DNA of 64,000 bases from Lentzea aerocolonigenes (GTDB taxonomy: Bacteria; Actinomycetota; Actinomycetes; Mycobacteriales; Pseudonocardiaceae): positions 1 to 64,000 of the forward strand of contig NZ_JYJG01000064.1 of the NCBI RefSeq assembly GCF_000955955.1. The letters run 5' to 3'. Shown here piece by piece: positions 17,025 to 25,489 of this stretch. The translations under genes and the position numbers were made by a program. A model generated the notes under the pieces. The model saw only the letters and a program-made list of their open reading frames with translations. It was not told the origin of the DNA and did no database searches. The stretch's first letter is position 1, and each line of letters begins with the position of its first letter.

Positions 17025-17813
17025 CTACTGGTAGTTCTCCTCGGTGCATCGCGCGAGCGGCAACAGCTCGGGCCGCTTCGGCGCCAGGCCGTCACCCATC
17101 GACTCGCCCCGCAGCGTCCGGCCGATCCACGGCACCACGTGCTCGCGCGCCCACTTCAGGTCGGCCTTGCGCTGGGTGACCCAGTCCGTCTGCTCGAGCG
17201 CCGGCCACGGTGCGTCCCACGAGTGGTCGTCGGTCAGGCCCAGCACTTCCGCTGCCCTCAGGGCTACCCGCTGGTGGCCTTCCGGGGAGAGGTGCAGCCT
17301 GTCCTCGCTCCACGCGCGACGGTCGTGCAACGCGTGCATGGACCAGAGATCGACCATGCGGCAGTGGTAGCGCTCGGCGATCGACCACAGGTGGGTGTTG
17401 TAGATGGCGATCTTGCCCCGCAGGCTCCTGAGGAGTGGGGTGGACCGGGTGTCGAACCCCGTGAAGATCACGACGTCCGAGCCGGCTGCTCGCAGGTCCG
17501 CCACTGCGACCTCGTACACCTCGGCCAGGGCGTCGGGATCGCTGTTCGGGACCATGATGTCGTTGCCGCCACCGCAGAACGTGACCAGGTCCGGTTTGAG
17601 GGAGATCGCGAGCGGGACCTGCTCGTCGATGATCTCCTGGAGCATCTTGCCTCTGATCGCGAAGTTGGCGTACCTGAAGTCAGGTGCCTTCTGGGCGATC
17701 ATTCCGGCCAGGCGGTCGGCCCAGCCCACGTAGGTGTCTCCCGGGCCCGGGTCGTCCATGCCCTCGGTGAAGCTGTCCCCCAGCGACACGAGACTGTTCC
17801 ATCGCAGCAGCAC
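17025..17813 (-). CDS. SGNH/GDSL-family hydrolase
   Basis: A 262-residue hydrolase with block I SLGDSFTEGMDDP (nucleophile Ser), block III GGGND and block V DRLHLSPEGHQRVA (Asp/His). This is a complete SGNH triad. Members hydrolyse esters of lipids, acetylated sugars or other small substrates. There is no signal peptide with the GTG start at 17813, which has GGGGG seven bases upstream; the frame extends further to 17900 without better support. It is convergent with the SARP gene. The substrate cannot be read from sequence. Confidence 0.85.
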   Translation of the reverse strand: MLLRWNSLVSLGDSFTEGMDDPGPGDTYVGWADRLAGMIAQKAPDFRYANFAIRGKMLQEIIDEQVPLAISLKPDLVTFCGGGNDIMVPNSDPDALAEVYEVAVADLRAAGSDVVIFTGFDTRSTPLLRSLRGKIAIYNTHLWSIAERYHCRMVDLWSMHALHDRRAWSEDRLHLSPEGHQRVALRAAEVLGLTDDHSWDAPWPALEQTDWVTQRKADLKWAREHVVPWIGRTLRGESMGDGLAPKRPELLPLARCTEENYQ

Positions 17814-17955
17814 GTGCGTTCCCCCTACTCTTGCGACTCCCCTGCCTTGCCGTGCGTTGCCCGCGGCTCCCGATCGCAGACGACTGTTTAGCATGCACAA
17901 CCAACTGGTGGTTGCGCCACCGTCGGTTACGGCATCGTAGTTTTTGTCGCTGTAG

Positions 17956-18459
17956 GTGACGATTCTTTTACCACTCGATCGAGCGAAACTTGAGCCTGTT
18001 CCAGGGGGTTCGTCTCATTCGGTCGCTAGCTTCTGCCGGGTGCGTTCTGGTTTGCCGCTTCCTACCGTTTCGTTGGGTGTCGCGCTTCTCACAGCCGGGG
18101 TTCTGGCTGGGGTGGCCATGTCCACAGGGGTGGTGACCGTGCCGGGGCCTGCTGGTGGCGGCTCCGATGCCGGTGAGCCCGAGGCGGCGCAGCTGGGCGG
18201 GGACGAGCCGCCCATGGAGTTCACGCCGGTGCCTTCCGCGGTGAAGGTGGCACCGTCCAGTTCCGCGGTGCGCGTGGTGGTCACTCCGCCGCCGCATTCG
18301 AATCCGGTGGTCACGCCGGAGAGGGCCGAGCCTTCGGCCAGCGTGGCGGGGACGACTGTGGTGCCTTCGGTGTCCCTGCCGGCGCTTTCCTCCGAGCCGC
18401 CTTCGAGCGCGCCTTCGACGTCGAACGTGGAAAACCCCCGCAGCGACATCGGCGCGTGA
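17956..18459 (+). CDS. Putative secreted or membrane-anchored Pro/Ser/Val-rich protein
   Basis: A frame of at most 167 residues with one membrane segment (TVSLGVALLTAGVLAGVAMS) followed by a Pro/Ser/Thr/Val-rich tail of about 100 residues resembling a wall-spanning linker. The start is uncertain; a GTG near 18039 (before RSGLPLPTVSLG) would leave a short cytoplasmic end. No domain is recognised. The last codons overlap the hairpin at 18435-18473. Reality is moderately supported by the sensible signal-anchor layout; the opposite strand is also open here. Confidence 0.4.
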   Translation: MTILLPLDRAKLEPVPGGSSHSVASFCRVRSGLPLPTVSLGVALLTAGVLAGVAMSTGVVTVPGPAGGGSDAGEPEAAQLGGDEPPMEFTPVPSAVKVAPSSSAVRVVVTPPPHSNPVVTPERAEPSASVAGTTVVPSVSLPALSSEPPSSAPSTSNVENPRSDIGA

Positions 18460-18473
18460 TGTCGCTGCGGGGG
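18435..18473 (+). terminator. Perfect 16-bp hairpin overlapping the end of the upstream frame
   Basis: CCCCCGCAGCGACATC (18435-18450) and GATGTCGCTGCGGGGG (18458-18473) pair perfectly around a seven-base loop that contains the first base of the upstream stop codon. It is followed at once by the hairpin array. Confidence 0.7.
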
Positions 18474-18629
18474 CCGTGGGACCTTTCCGAGGGGGAGCGC
18501 CGCCGCCGATCAGCTCCCCCTCGGAAAGGGGTGGGACCACTGCTCGGGACGCCGCCGCCGATCTGCCCCGAGCAGTTGGGGTTGGGACCGTCTCAGGGGG
18601 CGCCGCCGCCGATCTACCCCCTGAGACGG
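18474..18629. repeat. Array of three hairpins with different stems but one shared loop
   Basis: Three units with a period of 51-52 bases. Each has a GT(T)GGGACC linker, a stem of its own sequence, and the loop GCCGCCGCCGATC plus A or T (loops at 18499-18512, 18551-18564 and 18602-18615). Stems: 18482-18498 with 18513-18529 (17 perfect pairs); 18539-18550 with 18565-18576 (one mismatch); 18588-18601 with 18616-18629 (one mismatch at the loop). The stems differ between units while staying paired, and the loop is constant. It lies between convergent gene ends, so multiple termination is the simplest reading. Confidence 0.85.
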
Positions 18630-18638
18630 GGTCTGTTG

Positions 18639-19658
18639 TCAGCCGCTGGCCACCACGTCCAAAGTGGACGGAGCAGTGGGCTGGTGATCGTCGTAGGCCG
18701 AGCGCAGCCTCAGCTCTGCGCCCGGCGAGGCACCGATGGTGTCGAGGCCCAGGAGGGCGGCACCGACTACCGGGGGTAGGTCGACCACGCGGATCTGGGC
18801 CAGCGGGGCCACTTCCAGGATCTGCCGGCGGATCGGGGCCAGGAGGAACTCGCCCTGGCCCGTCATCACGCCGCCGCCGAGGATCACGTCCACTGCTTCG
18901 TCCACCAGGTCGAGCTTCTTCAAGGACACGGTGGAGAGCAGGACGATTTCTTCGATCAGGCGGTCGACGACGGCTTGGGCCACGGCGTCGCCTGCGGCCG
19001 CGACCTCGAAGAGGATCGGGCTGAGGGGGTGCGGGTCGAACTTGATCTCCTCGAAGTGGAGCTTCTCCACGACGTCGGAGATCGAGGTCTCGCCGTAGTA
19101 GGAGAGGAGCGCGGGGAGCAGTTCGGTGGGCTCGCCCCGGCCGTCTTCCGCTCGGACGGCCAGCCAGAGGGCCTTCTCGCCGAGGTGGCCGCCGCCGCCC
19201 CAGTCGCCGGAGATCTGGCCCAGGGCCGGGAAGCGGTGGGTGCGGCCGTCTGCTGCCACGCCAACGGCGTTGATGCCTGCACCGCAGACGACTGCGACGC
19301 CGACACCGGAGGCCGTGCCGGAGCGCAGCAGGGCGAAGGTGTCGTTGCCGACCACGACTGACGGGGACCAGCCTCGCTTGGTGATCTCCCGCGTCAGGTC
19401 CTCCTCCTCGCGGGGCAGGTCGGCCCCGGCGAGGTAGGCGGCCGTGTGCGAGGCGATCGGCTCGTCGGGGGACAGGCCCGCTTGAGCGGCGGCTTCGCGT
19501 GCCAGTCCTTCGAACACGTCGAGGCCCCGCTTCATGCCCACGGTTTGCGGCGGGGCACCGGGGCCGCGCGTCTGCGCGAGCACCTTGCCGTCCGCGTCCA
19601 CCAGCAGGACTGCGGTTTTGCTGTTCCCGCCGTCGATGGCGAGCACCCGGTCGGTCAT
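18639..19658 (-). CDS. BadF/BadG-type N-acetylglucosamine kinase
   Basis: A 339-residue sugar kinase of the ASKHA fold: phosphate-1 VLAIDGGNSKTAVLL, phosphate-2-like VVCGAGINAVG, GQISGDWGGGGHLG, and the adenosine motif ILGGGVMTG. Eukaryote-type GlcNAc kinases belong here; substrate specificity is inferred from family and context. It is the last gene of the ABC/GH4 operon and starts five bases after the GH4 stop. It would phosphorylate a sugar brought in by the ABC system or released by the glycosidase. A second, more distant BadF kinase is encoded at 30459-31376. Confidence 0.85.
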   Translation of the reverse strand: MTDRVLAIDGGNSKTAVLLVDADGKVLAQTRGPGAPPQTVGMKRGLDVFEGLAREAAAQAGLSPDEPIASHTAAYLAGADLPREEEDLTREITKRGWSPSVVVGNDTFALLRSGTASGVGVAVVCGAGINAVGVAADGRTHRFPALGQISGDWGGGGHLGEKALWLAVRAEDGRGEPTELLPALLSYYGETSISDVVEKLHFEEIKFDPHPLSPILFEVAAAGDAVAQAVVDRLIEEIVLLSTVSLKKLDLVDEAVDVILGGGVMTGQGEFLLAPIRRQILEVAPLAQIRVVDLPPVVGAALLGLDTIGASPGAELRLRSAYDDHQPTAPSTLDVVASG

Positions 19659-19663
19659 CGGTT

Positions 19664-20932
19664 TCAGTTTCCCTTCACCCACGGCAGCAGATCGCGGTTC
19701 TGCGCGATCAGCTCGTCGGCCAGCTGGTCCGCGATGGCGTGCTGGCCGATCAGCGGGTGGGCGAGCAGTGCGTTCGCCACTCGGTCGCGACCGCCGTGGA
19801 TCGCGGCCTCCAGTGCGAGGTACTCGTAGGCGGTCACGTGTGAGATGAGCCCGGAGATCGACGGTTCGACCGGGCGGACGGGCAGCGCGACGCCGCCGTT
19901 GGAGTCCACTGTGGACGAAACTTCGATCACGGCGTCGTCAGGGAGGAACGGGAGTGAGCCGTTGTTCTGGACGTTCACGACGTGCTTCTCGGCGCCGGCG
20001 CCGCCCGTCAGCGCGTGCACGAGCTGCACCGCCGCTTCGGAGTAGTAGGCGCCGCCGCGCTGGGAGAGCTGTTCCGGCTTGGTGACGACGGAGAGGTCGC
20101 TGTAGATGTCGAGCAGCTCCTTTTCCACCGTGGCCACGACTTCGGCGCGCGGGGGCTCGGTGAGCTGCTTCTTCACGACCTCGTCGTGGTTGTAGAAGTA
20201 GTTCAGGTAGTACGAGGGAACCATGTTCAGGCGCTGCATCAGCGAGGCGTCGATGCCGATGTGCTCGGCGAGACCCTCTGCGTGCTGGGAAAGAAGTTCC
20301 GGCAGGCGGTCCACGCCGTCCACGTAGACGCCGCGTTCCCAGGTGAGGTGGTTCAGGCCGACGTGCTCCAGTTCCACGGACGACGGGTCGACGCCGAGCA
20401 GGCCGGAGGTCCAGCGCTGGAACGTGATCGCCACGTTGCACAGGCCGATCGCCTTGTGGCCCGCCTGCAGGAGAGCGCGCGTGACGATGCCGACCGGGTT
20501 CGTGAAGTTCACGATCCAGGTGTCCTCGCCGGCGATGGAACGCACCCTGTCGGCGATGTCCAGGACGACCGGCACGGTCCGCAGGGCCTTGGCGAGGCCA
20601 CCCGCGCCGGTCGTCTCCTGGCCGACGCACCCGCACGTGAGCGGGAACGTCTCGTCGGAAGCGCGAGCCGCCTGGCCGCCGACGCGCAGCTGGAGAAGCA
20701 CCGCGGACGCGCCCTCGACACCCTGTTCCAGCGAGGTGGTGGTGCGCACCTTCGCCGGGTGGCCGGCGTGGTCGAGCAGACGCTGGCTGAACGGGCCGAT
20801 GACGGACAGGCGGTGCTCGTCCGGGTCGACGAGGACGATCTCGTCCACCGCGAGGCTGGTGCGACGGCCCGCAATGCCGTCGATCAGCTCCGGTGTGTAG
20901 GTGGACCCGCCACCGACGACGGTGAGTTTCAT
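19664..20932 (-). CDS. Glycoside hydrolase family 4 (6-phospho-beta-glucosidase type)
   Basis: A 422-residue GH4 enzyme. These use NAD+ and a divalent metal in an unusual oxidation-elimination mechanism. Visible: Rossmann VVGGGSTYTPEL at the N-terminus, NFTNPVGIVT, the metal-site Cys in GLCNVAITF, and the His motif GLNHLTWERG. The closest pattern is 6-phospho-beta-glucosidase, but the operon has an ABC importer and a kinase rather than a PTS, so the real substrate may be phosphorylated after uptake. The start ATG overlaps the permease stop as ATGA. Confidence 0.88.
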   Translation of the reverse strand: MKLTVVGGGSTYTPELIDGIAGRRTSLAVDEIVLVDPDEHRLSVIGPFSQRLLDHAGHPAKVRTTTSLEQGVEGASAVLLQLRVGGQAARASDETFPLTCGCVGQETTGAGGLAKALRTVPVVLDIADRVRSIAGEDTWIVNFTNPVGIVTRALLQAGHKAIGLCNVAITFQRWTSGLLGVDPSSVELEHVGLNHLTWERGVYVDGVDRLPELLSQHAEGLAEHIGIDASLMQRLNMVPSYYLNYFYNHDEVVKKQLTEPPRAEVVATVEKELLDIYSDLSVVTKPEQLSQRGGAYYSEAAVQLVHALTGGAGAEKHVVNVQNNGSLPFLPDDAVIEVSSTVDSNGGVALPVRPVEPSISGLISHVTAYEYLALEAAIHGGRDRVANALLAHPLIGQHAIADQLADELIAQNRDLLPWVKGN

Positions 20933-21822
20933 CCCTTGACTCCTGTGAAGGTGATGCCCTTGACGAACGACTTCTGGGCGAAGATGAACAAGATGATCGC
21001 CGGGATCATCGTCAGGAACGTCACCGCCATTGCTGAGTTCCACTGCACGATGTGCATGCCCTTGAACGAGGCGAGAGCCAGCGAGAGCGTCCACTGGTCC
21101 TTCACCTCGCCGGTGTAGAGCAGCGGGCCGAAGTAGTCGTTCCAGGTGAACAGGAAGCAGAACAGCGCGGTGGCCGCGATGCCTGGCCTGGCCATCGGCA
21201 CGATGATCCGCACCAGAGCCTGGAACTCCGAGCAGCCGTCCACCCGCGCCGCGTCCACATAGGACTGCGGGATGGTCAGCATGAACTGACGCAGCAAGAA
21301 GATGCTGAACGCGTCGAAGAGGAAGTACGGGGCGATCAACGGCACGAGCGTGCCGGTGAGGCCGAGCGACGACCACGTGTCGTACAGCGGCACCGCGACG
21401 ACCTGCGGCGGCAGCATCATCGCGCCGATGACCAGCAGGAAGGCCACGTTCCGCCCGCGCCACTTGAGCTTCGCGAGCGCGTAGGCCGCCGGGATCGACG
21501 AGAGCAGCATGCCAGCGGTCGCCAGCAGCGAGTACGTGAGGCTGTTGAACAGGTACTGGAACAGCGGGGCCTTGTCGAAGACCTCGATGAAGTTCTCCCA
21601 GTGCCATTCGCGAGGCCACAGGTCCGCGGTGAACGCCTGGTTGTCCGACATCACCGCGGTGAGGAAGACGAACACCACGGGTGTCGCGAACATCAGACCC
21701 AGCGCGATGCCGAGCGCGTGCGTCGCGACCCAGTTGAGGATTCCCCTGACATCACGGGGTTTCTTCGGCTGTTCCGGCTCGGTGGAAACGTCCACCGGCG
21801 GCTTGGCGAGCGTGGCGGTCAT
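20929..21822 (-). CDS. ABC sugar permease, MalG-type (CUT1)
   Basis: A 297-residue inner-membrane permease with six membrane segments and the EAA-type cytoplasmic loop (SYVDAARVDGCSEFQALVRIIVPMARPG, shown here across positions; key residues Ala-Ala-x-x-Asp-Gly). It pairs with the MalF-type permease gene, which it overlaps by ATGA. No ATPase is in the operon, so a shared multi-sugar ATPase (MsiK-like) is expected. Confidence 0.92.
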   Translation of the reverse strand: MTATLAKPPVDVSTEPEQPKKPRDVRGILNWVATHALGIALGLMFATPVVFVFLTAVMSDNQAFTADLWPREWHWENFIEVFDKAPLFQYLFNSLTYSLLATAGMLLSSIPAAYALAKLKWRGRNVAFLLVIGAMMLPPQVVAVPLYDTWSSLGLTGTLVPLIAPYFLFDAFSIFLLRQFMLTIPQSYVDAARVDGCSEFQALVRIIVPMARPGIAATALFCFLFTWNDYFGPLLYTGEVKDQWTLSLALASFKGMHIVQWNSAMAVTFLTMIPAIILFIFAQKSFVKGITFTGVKG

Positions 21823-22793
21823 GCTCCCGGACCCCCTTCTTCAGCCGAGGAGTTCTTGCGCATCCGCTGCACCAGAACGATGGTCACGCCGAACGAGATG
21901 ATGAACAGCACCGTCGCCATCGCGGCGGCGTAGCCCATGTCGAACTGGCGGAAACCCTTGGTGTACAGGTAAACGGGGAACGTCAGCGTGGAGTTCTCCG
22001 GGAATCCCAGGTACTTCGTCGAACCGGTGGTGTCCGCGGAACCGGAGGCCGCCGACCCCGCGACGACGGCCTGGGTGAACAGCTGGAGCGCGAGGATCAC
22101 CGAGTTCACGATGCCGAAGAGCAGCACCGGGGAGATCGTCGGCAGCGTGACGTGCCACCACCGGCGGATCGGGCCGGCGCCGTCGAGCTCGGCCGCTTCG
22201 TACTGCTCCTGCGGCACGTCGAGGATCGCCGCCAGGATGATGATCATCAGGTCACCGGAGATCCACAGCATGATCGCGGTGATGCCCGGCTTGGCCCACG
22301 ACGGGTCGGAGAACCACAGCGGGCTCTGCAGTCCGAAGAGGTCGAGCAACTTGTCGAGCGGGCCGTCGTTGGGGCGCAACACCATGAAGAACACGAGTGT
22401 CGCGGCTACCGGCGGCGCCAGCGAGGGCAGGTAGCAGAGTGTGCGGATCAGGCCGACACCGGACTTGAGACGTGCGATGACCGACGCCACGCCCAGCGCG
22501 AACACCGTCCGCGCGATCGTGAGCACCAGGACGAACCACAGCGTGTTCGTGAGCGACTTGATGAGCAGGTCGTCCTTGAACATGAACGTGTAGTTGTCGA
22601 GGCCGGTGAACTCCGGTGCGTTGATCAGGTCGTACTTCGTGAAGGAGAAGACGACTGTGGCGATCAGCGGATAGCCGAAGAACAGGACGAACCCGATGAG
22701 GGCCGGGGCCATGAACCCGAGTACGGCGAGACGGTGGCGGGCACGAGCCCGCCCCCTGCCGGGGGCGGGTCGGGCGCCGAGCGTGGCGGTCAT
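21819..22793 (-). CDS. ABC sugar permease, MalF-type (CUT1)
   Basis: A 324-residue permease with an N-terminal basic stretch (GRGRARARHR), six membrane segments and an EAA loop (EQYEAAELDGAGPIRRWWHV). It forms the heterodimeric channel with the downstream MalG-type protein. It begins 13 bases after the binding-protein gene. The N-terminal six residues (MTATLG) resemble those of its partner (MTATLA). Confidence 0.92.
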   Translation of the reverse strand: MTATLGARPAPGRGRARARHRLAVLGFMAPALIGFVLFFGYPLIATVVFSFTKYDLINAPEFTGLDNYTFMFKDDLLIKSLTNTLWFVLVLTIARTVFALGVASVIARLKSGVGLIRTLCYLPSLAPPVAATLVFFMVLRPNDGPLDKLLDLFGLQSPLWFSDPSWAKPGITAIMLWISGDLMIIILAAILDVPQEQYEAAELDGAGPIRRWWHVTLPTISPVLLFGIVNSVILALQLFTQAVVAGSAASGSADTTGSTKYLGFPENSTLTFPVYLYTKGFRQFDMGYAAAMATVLFIISFGVTIVLVQRMRKNSSAEEGGPGA

Positions 22794-22806
22794 CGCGCAG
22801 ATTCCC

Positions 22807-24135
22807 TTACTTGCCGCTCTTGGCGATCTGGTCGTCGATCGACTGGTCGACCTTCTTCAGGCCGGCCGCCAGATCCGGGACCTTGCCGGACGTGTACTCG
22901 GCCGCGAAGTCCGTGACGGCCTTGATGTGCGCGTCACCGATCGGGGTGACCGGGTTGCCCTTGAGCTTGTCGCTCTTGGCCAGGTCGATGAACGTCTTGA
23001 ACTGCTCGTCGACTTCCAGCTTCGGGCTGTCCATCGCGGCCTTGGTGCTCGGGACGTTCTTGATGGCGTTCGAGAGGTCGACGATCGTGTCGGTGTCGAA
23101 CGACAGGTGCTTGATCAGCTCCCACGCGGCGCCGGGGTTCTTGGCGCCCTTGGGAATGCCCATGATCGTGCCGGTGGTGAAGGCGGTGCCGTAGTCGGCG
23201 GGCTTCCAGGTCGGGAACGGAGCCGTGTTGAACTTGATCTGCGGCGCCTGCGCCTTGAGGAAGGCGGTGCGGTACTCGCCGTCCATCATGATCGCGATCT
23301 TGCCCTGGTGGAACGCGTGGTCAGCGGAGTACTCCTGGCCGAGGCCGGCGCGGAAGCGCTCCAGCTGGTCGAAGCCGTAGAAGTCCACGAGCTTCTTCTG
23401 GAACGTCATCATCTCGGTGAAGCCGGGCGAGGTGGAGAGGCCCGACTTGCCGTCCGCCGTGGCCCACTCGGCGCCGAAGTTCGGCGCGAGGATGGTCGGG
23501 CGGTTCGCGTAGAAGCCCATGGTGGGCAGGTAACCCGCGACCTCGATGTCGCCGTTCGCCGACTTCTTGGTCAGCTTCTTCGCGTCCTCGAACAGCTCGT
23601 CCAGCGTCTTCGGCGGGGCCGAGATCCCGGCGTCCGAGAACATGCCGGTGTTGTAGTACATGGCGTACACGTCGGTGAGCATGGGCATCGCGCAGCGGTT
23701 GCCCTTGTACTCGGTGTAGTCGCGCACGGCCGGCGAGATCTGGTTCAGGTCGACCTTGTCGCGGTCGAGGTACGGCTTCAGCGGCTGGAACGCGCCGGTG
23801 GAGCAGAACGAACCGATGTTGTCGGTGGTGAACGACAGCGCGACGTCAGGCGTGTTGCCCGACCGGATACCCGCCGTGATCTTGTCGTCGTCCTGCGAGC
23901 CCTCGTGCTTGATCTCGATGTTCGGGAACTTCTTGTTGAACGTCTTGAGGGCCTTGGTGACCTCTTCGTACTCGCGGTCGGAGTAGTTGCTCCAGACCGT
24001 GAGGGTCAGCTTGTCATCCTTGCCAGGAGCAGCTGCGGCGTCGGAATTGGCGCCGCCACCCTTGCCCGCCGCACATGCGGTGAGGGTCAGCGCTGCGGCG
24101 ACACAGAGCAAGGCAGCACGGGTGTGCTTGCGCAT
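22807..24135 (-). CDS. Sugar-binding lipoprotein of CUT1 ABC transporter
   Basis: A 442-residue extracellular solute-binding protein (family 1). Its signal peptide ends in a lipobox (AALTLTACAAG), so it is anchored to the membrane outer face. The mature protein has the usual start KLTLTVWSNYSDREYEEV and TMGFYANRPTI-type cleft residues. The start ATG at 24135 has AAGGAG nearby; the frame runs further upstream without support. Substrate is probably a beta-linked disaccharide or amino sugar, judging from the GH4 and kinase genes. Confidence 0.9.
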   Translation of the reverse strand: MRKHTRAALLCVAAALTLTACAAGKGGGANSDAAAAPGKDDKLTLTVWSNYSDREYEEVTKALKTFNKKFPNIEIKHEGSQDDDKITAGIRSGNTPDVALSFTTDNIGSFCSTGAFQPLKPYLDRDKVDLNQISPAVRDYTEYKGNRCAMPMLTDVYAMYYNTGMFSDAGISAPPKTLDELFEDAKKLTKKSANGDIEVAGYLPTMGFYANRPTILAPNFGAEWATADGKSGLSTSPGFTEMMTFQKKLVDFYGFDQLERFRAGLGQEYSADHAFHQGKIAIMMDGEYRTAFLKAQAPQIKFNTAPFPTWKPADYGTAFTTGTIMGIPKGAKNPGAAWELIKHLSFDTDTIVDLSNAIKNVPSTKAAMDSPKLEVDEQFKTFIDLAKSDKLKGNPVTPIGDAHIKAVTDFAAEYTSGKVPDLAAGLKKVDQSIDDQIAKSGK

Positions 24136-24151
24136 GTGCACTCCTTCTCGA

Positions 24152-25363
24152 TCAACGTGGGGACCCGGCGACCACAGGGCCGCGGAATGGAGCCGTGGTG
24201 GCTGCCGGGAGGCCGAACACCGTTTCGCGGGCGACGGCGAGTGCCGAGTGCAGTGCGCCACTGCGCACCGGCTTCCCGGTCACCAACGCCAGCTGGACGG
24301 GTGTCCTCGGCACCACCAGTTGCCGCAGTTCCGCGGCAACGAGGTCGTTGAGCGTCGTTCCGCCTGCCTGGGCGATGTCGCCGGACAGGAGGATGAGTTC
24401 CGGGTCGAGCACCGCGACGACGCTAGCCACGCCCGTGGCGATGCGCTTGGCGAGATCGACCATGAACTCCCGGCCCGCAGGCCCCGCGGCCAACGCCTTG
24501 CGCACGGCACCGTGACCGTTGCGCGCGGCGAGCCCGTGAGCCCTGGCGAGCTTGCAGATCGATGCGTTGCTGAGCAGCTCACCGAACGTGCCGCCGGAGC
24601 GGTCCGTGTCGGTGTCGGCCGACGCGCGGTCGGGGATCATCAGCCCGTCGATCTCGCCCGCGCCACCGGAGGCGCCGCGCAGCAGCACCCCGTTGATCAC
24701 GACGGCGGCACCGACGAGGTCGGCGGGCCAGATGACGACGAAGTCGCGCACCTTCGTGGCCCGGCCGGCGACCATCTCCTCCAGCGCGACGAGGTTGACG
24801 TCGTTCTCGACGCTCACCGAGGTCGCGAGCTGCTCCCGCAACCGGCCAGGCATGTCGAAACCGCTCCAGCCGGGCAGATGTGGTGCGTAGGCGAGCTCGC
24901 CGTTCGCGGGGTTCACCGCTCCCGGACAGCCCACGACGACGTGCAGCAGTTGGTCGGGGGCGAGGCCTGCCTGCCCGCACGCCTTGCCGACCGCGCTGAC
25001 GAACGCCTCGAGCACGCCGTGCTTGGCGGGCATCGGCGCCTTGTGCTCGGTGAGCACGGCACCGGAGATGTCCGCGATCGCGATGTCGACCGTCTCGGGG
25101 GTGAGGTCGATGGCGGCGATGTGCGCGAGGGCCCCGTTGACCGACCACAGCTGGGCACGCGGCCCGCGTCCACCGCCGCGCAGTCCGTTGCGGACCACGG
25201 AGTCGCCGGCTTCCAGCCGAGTGAGCAGCTGTGCGGTCGCCGGCTTGGAAAGACCGATCAGGCCTTCCAACTCCGACCTGGTCAGCGGTCCGTTGCGCAG
25301 CAAAGCCTCGATGGCTGCGCGGTCGTTGATCTCCCGCAGCAGTCGTGGGCTTCCGGCACGCAT
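24152..25363 (-). CDS. ROK-family transcriptional regulator
   Basis: A 403-residue protein: N-terminal winged helix (residues about 10-70, LTRSELEGLIGLSKPATAQLL) and a ROK sugar-binding domain (IAAIDLTPETVDIAIADISG, VVVGCPGAVNP, SVENDVNLVALEE). The usual zinc-binding CxCGxxGC cluster is absent, and GASGGAGEIDGLMI stands in the sugar-binding region. It is probably a sugar-responsive repressor of the operon it heads, since the binding-protein gene begins only 16 bases downstream. A possible half-palindromic operator (TGTTAACTTTCCAGAC) lies just upstream, at 25380-25395. Confidence 0.87.
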   Translation of the reverse strand: MRAGSPRLLREINDRAAIEALLRNGPLTRSELEGLIGLSKPATAQLLTRLEAGDSVVRNGLRGGGRGPRAQLWSVNGALAHIAAIDLTPETVDIAIADISGAVLTEHKAPMPAKHGVLEAFVSAVGKACGQAGLAPDQLLHVVVGCPGAVNPANGELAYAPHLPGWSGFDMPGRLREQLATSVSVENDVNLVALEEMVAGRATKVRDFVVIWPADLVGAAVVINGVLLRGASGGAGEIDGLMIPDRASADTDTDRSGGTFGELLSNASICKLARAHGLAARNGHGAVRKALAAGPAGREFMVDLAKRIATGVASVVAVLDPELILLSGDIAQAGGTTLNDLVAAELRQLVVPRTPVQLALVTGKPVRSGALHSALAVARETVFGLPAATTAPFRGPVVAGSPR

Positions 25364-25456
25364 TAGGTCCGCTCCTGTCTGTTAACTTTCCAGACGATTT
25401 CCGGTGACGGTAGTGACCTGGTTCACCGGGGTCAATCCCCGATACGGGTCCGTTAC

Positions 25457-25475
25457 CTGAGTTAGGTTCACCTAA
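25457..25475 (+). promoter_or_regulatory. Iron-box-like site (IdeR/DmdR type)
   Basis: The 19 bases CTGAGTTAGGTTCACCTAA match the actinobacterial iron-box consensus at 15 positions, including the whole right half. The core TTAGGT-TC-ACCTAA is itself a palindrome. It lies 15 bases before the start codon of the DUF3159 gene, a position suited to repression by iron-loaded IdeR/DmdR. Assignment is by consensus recall. Confidence 0.5.
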
Positions 25476-25489
25476 GGCAGTCTGGAAGC

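Noticed and set aside
18474..18629. Hairpin array considered as a CRISPR array
   Set aside because: The constant 14-base part is a loop and the variable parts pair with each other; units are about 52 bases with no long identical repeat and no cas genes nearby.
18456..18779. Short plus-strand frames repeating APPPI through the hairpin array
   Set aside because: The peptide repeat is a by-product of the repeated loop; the stems covary, and there is no ribosome-binding site. It looks like structure rather than coding.
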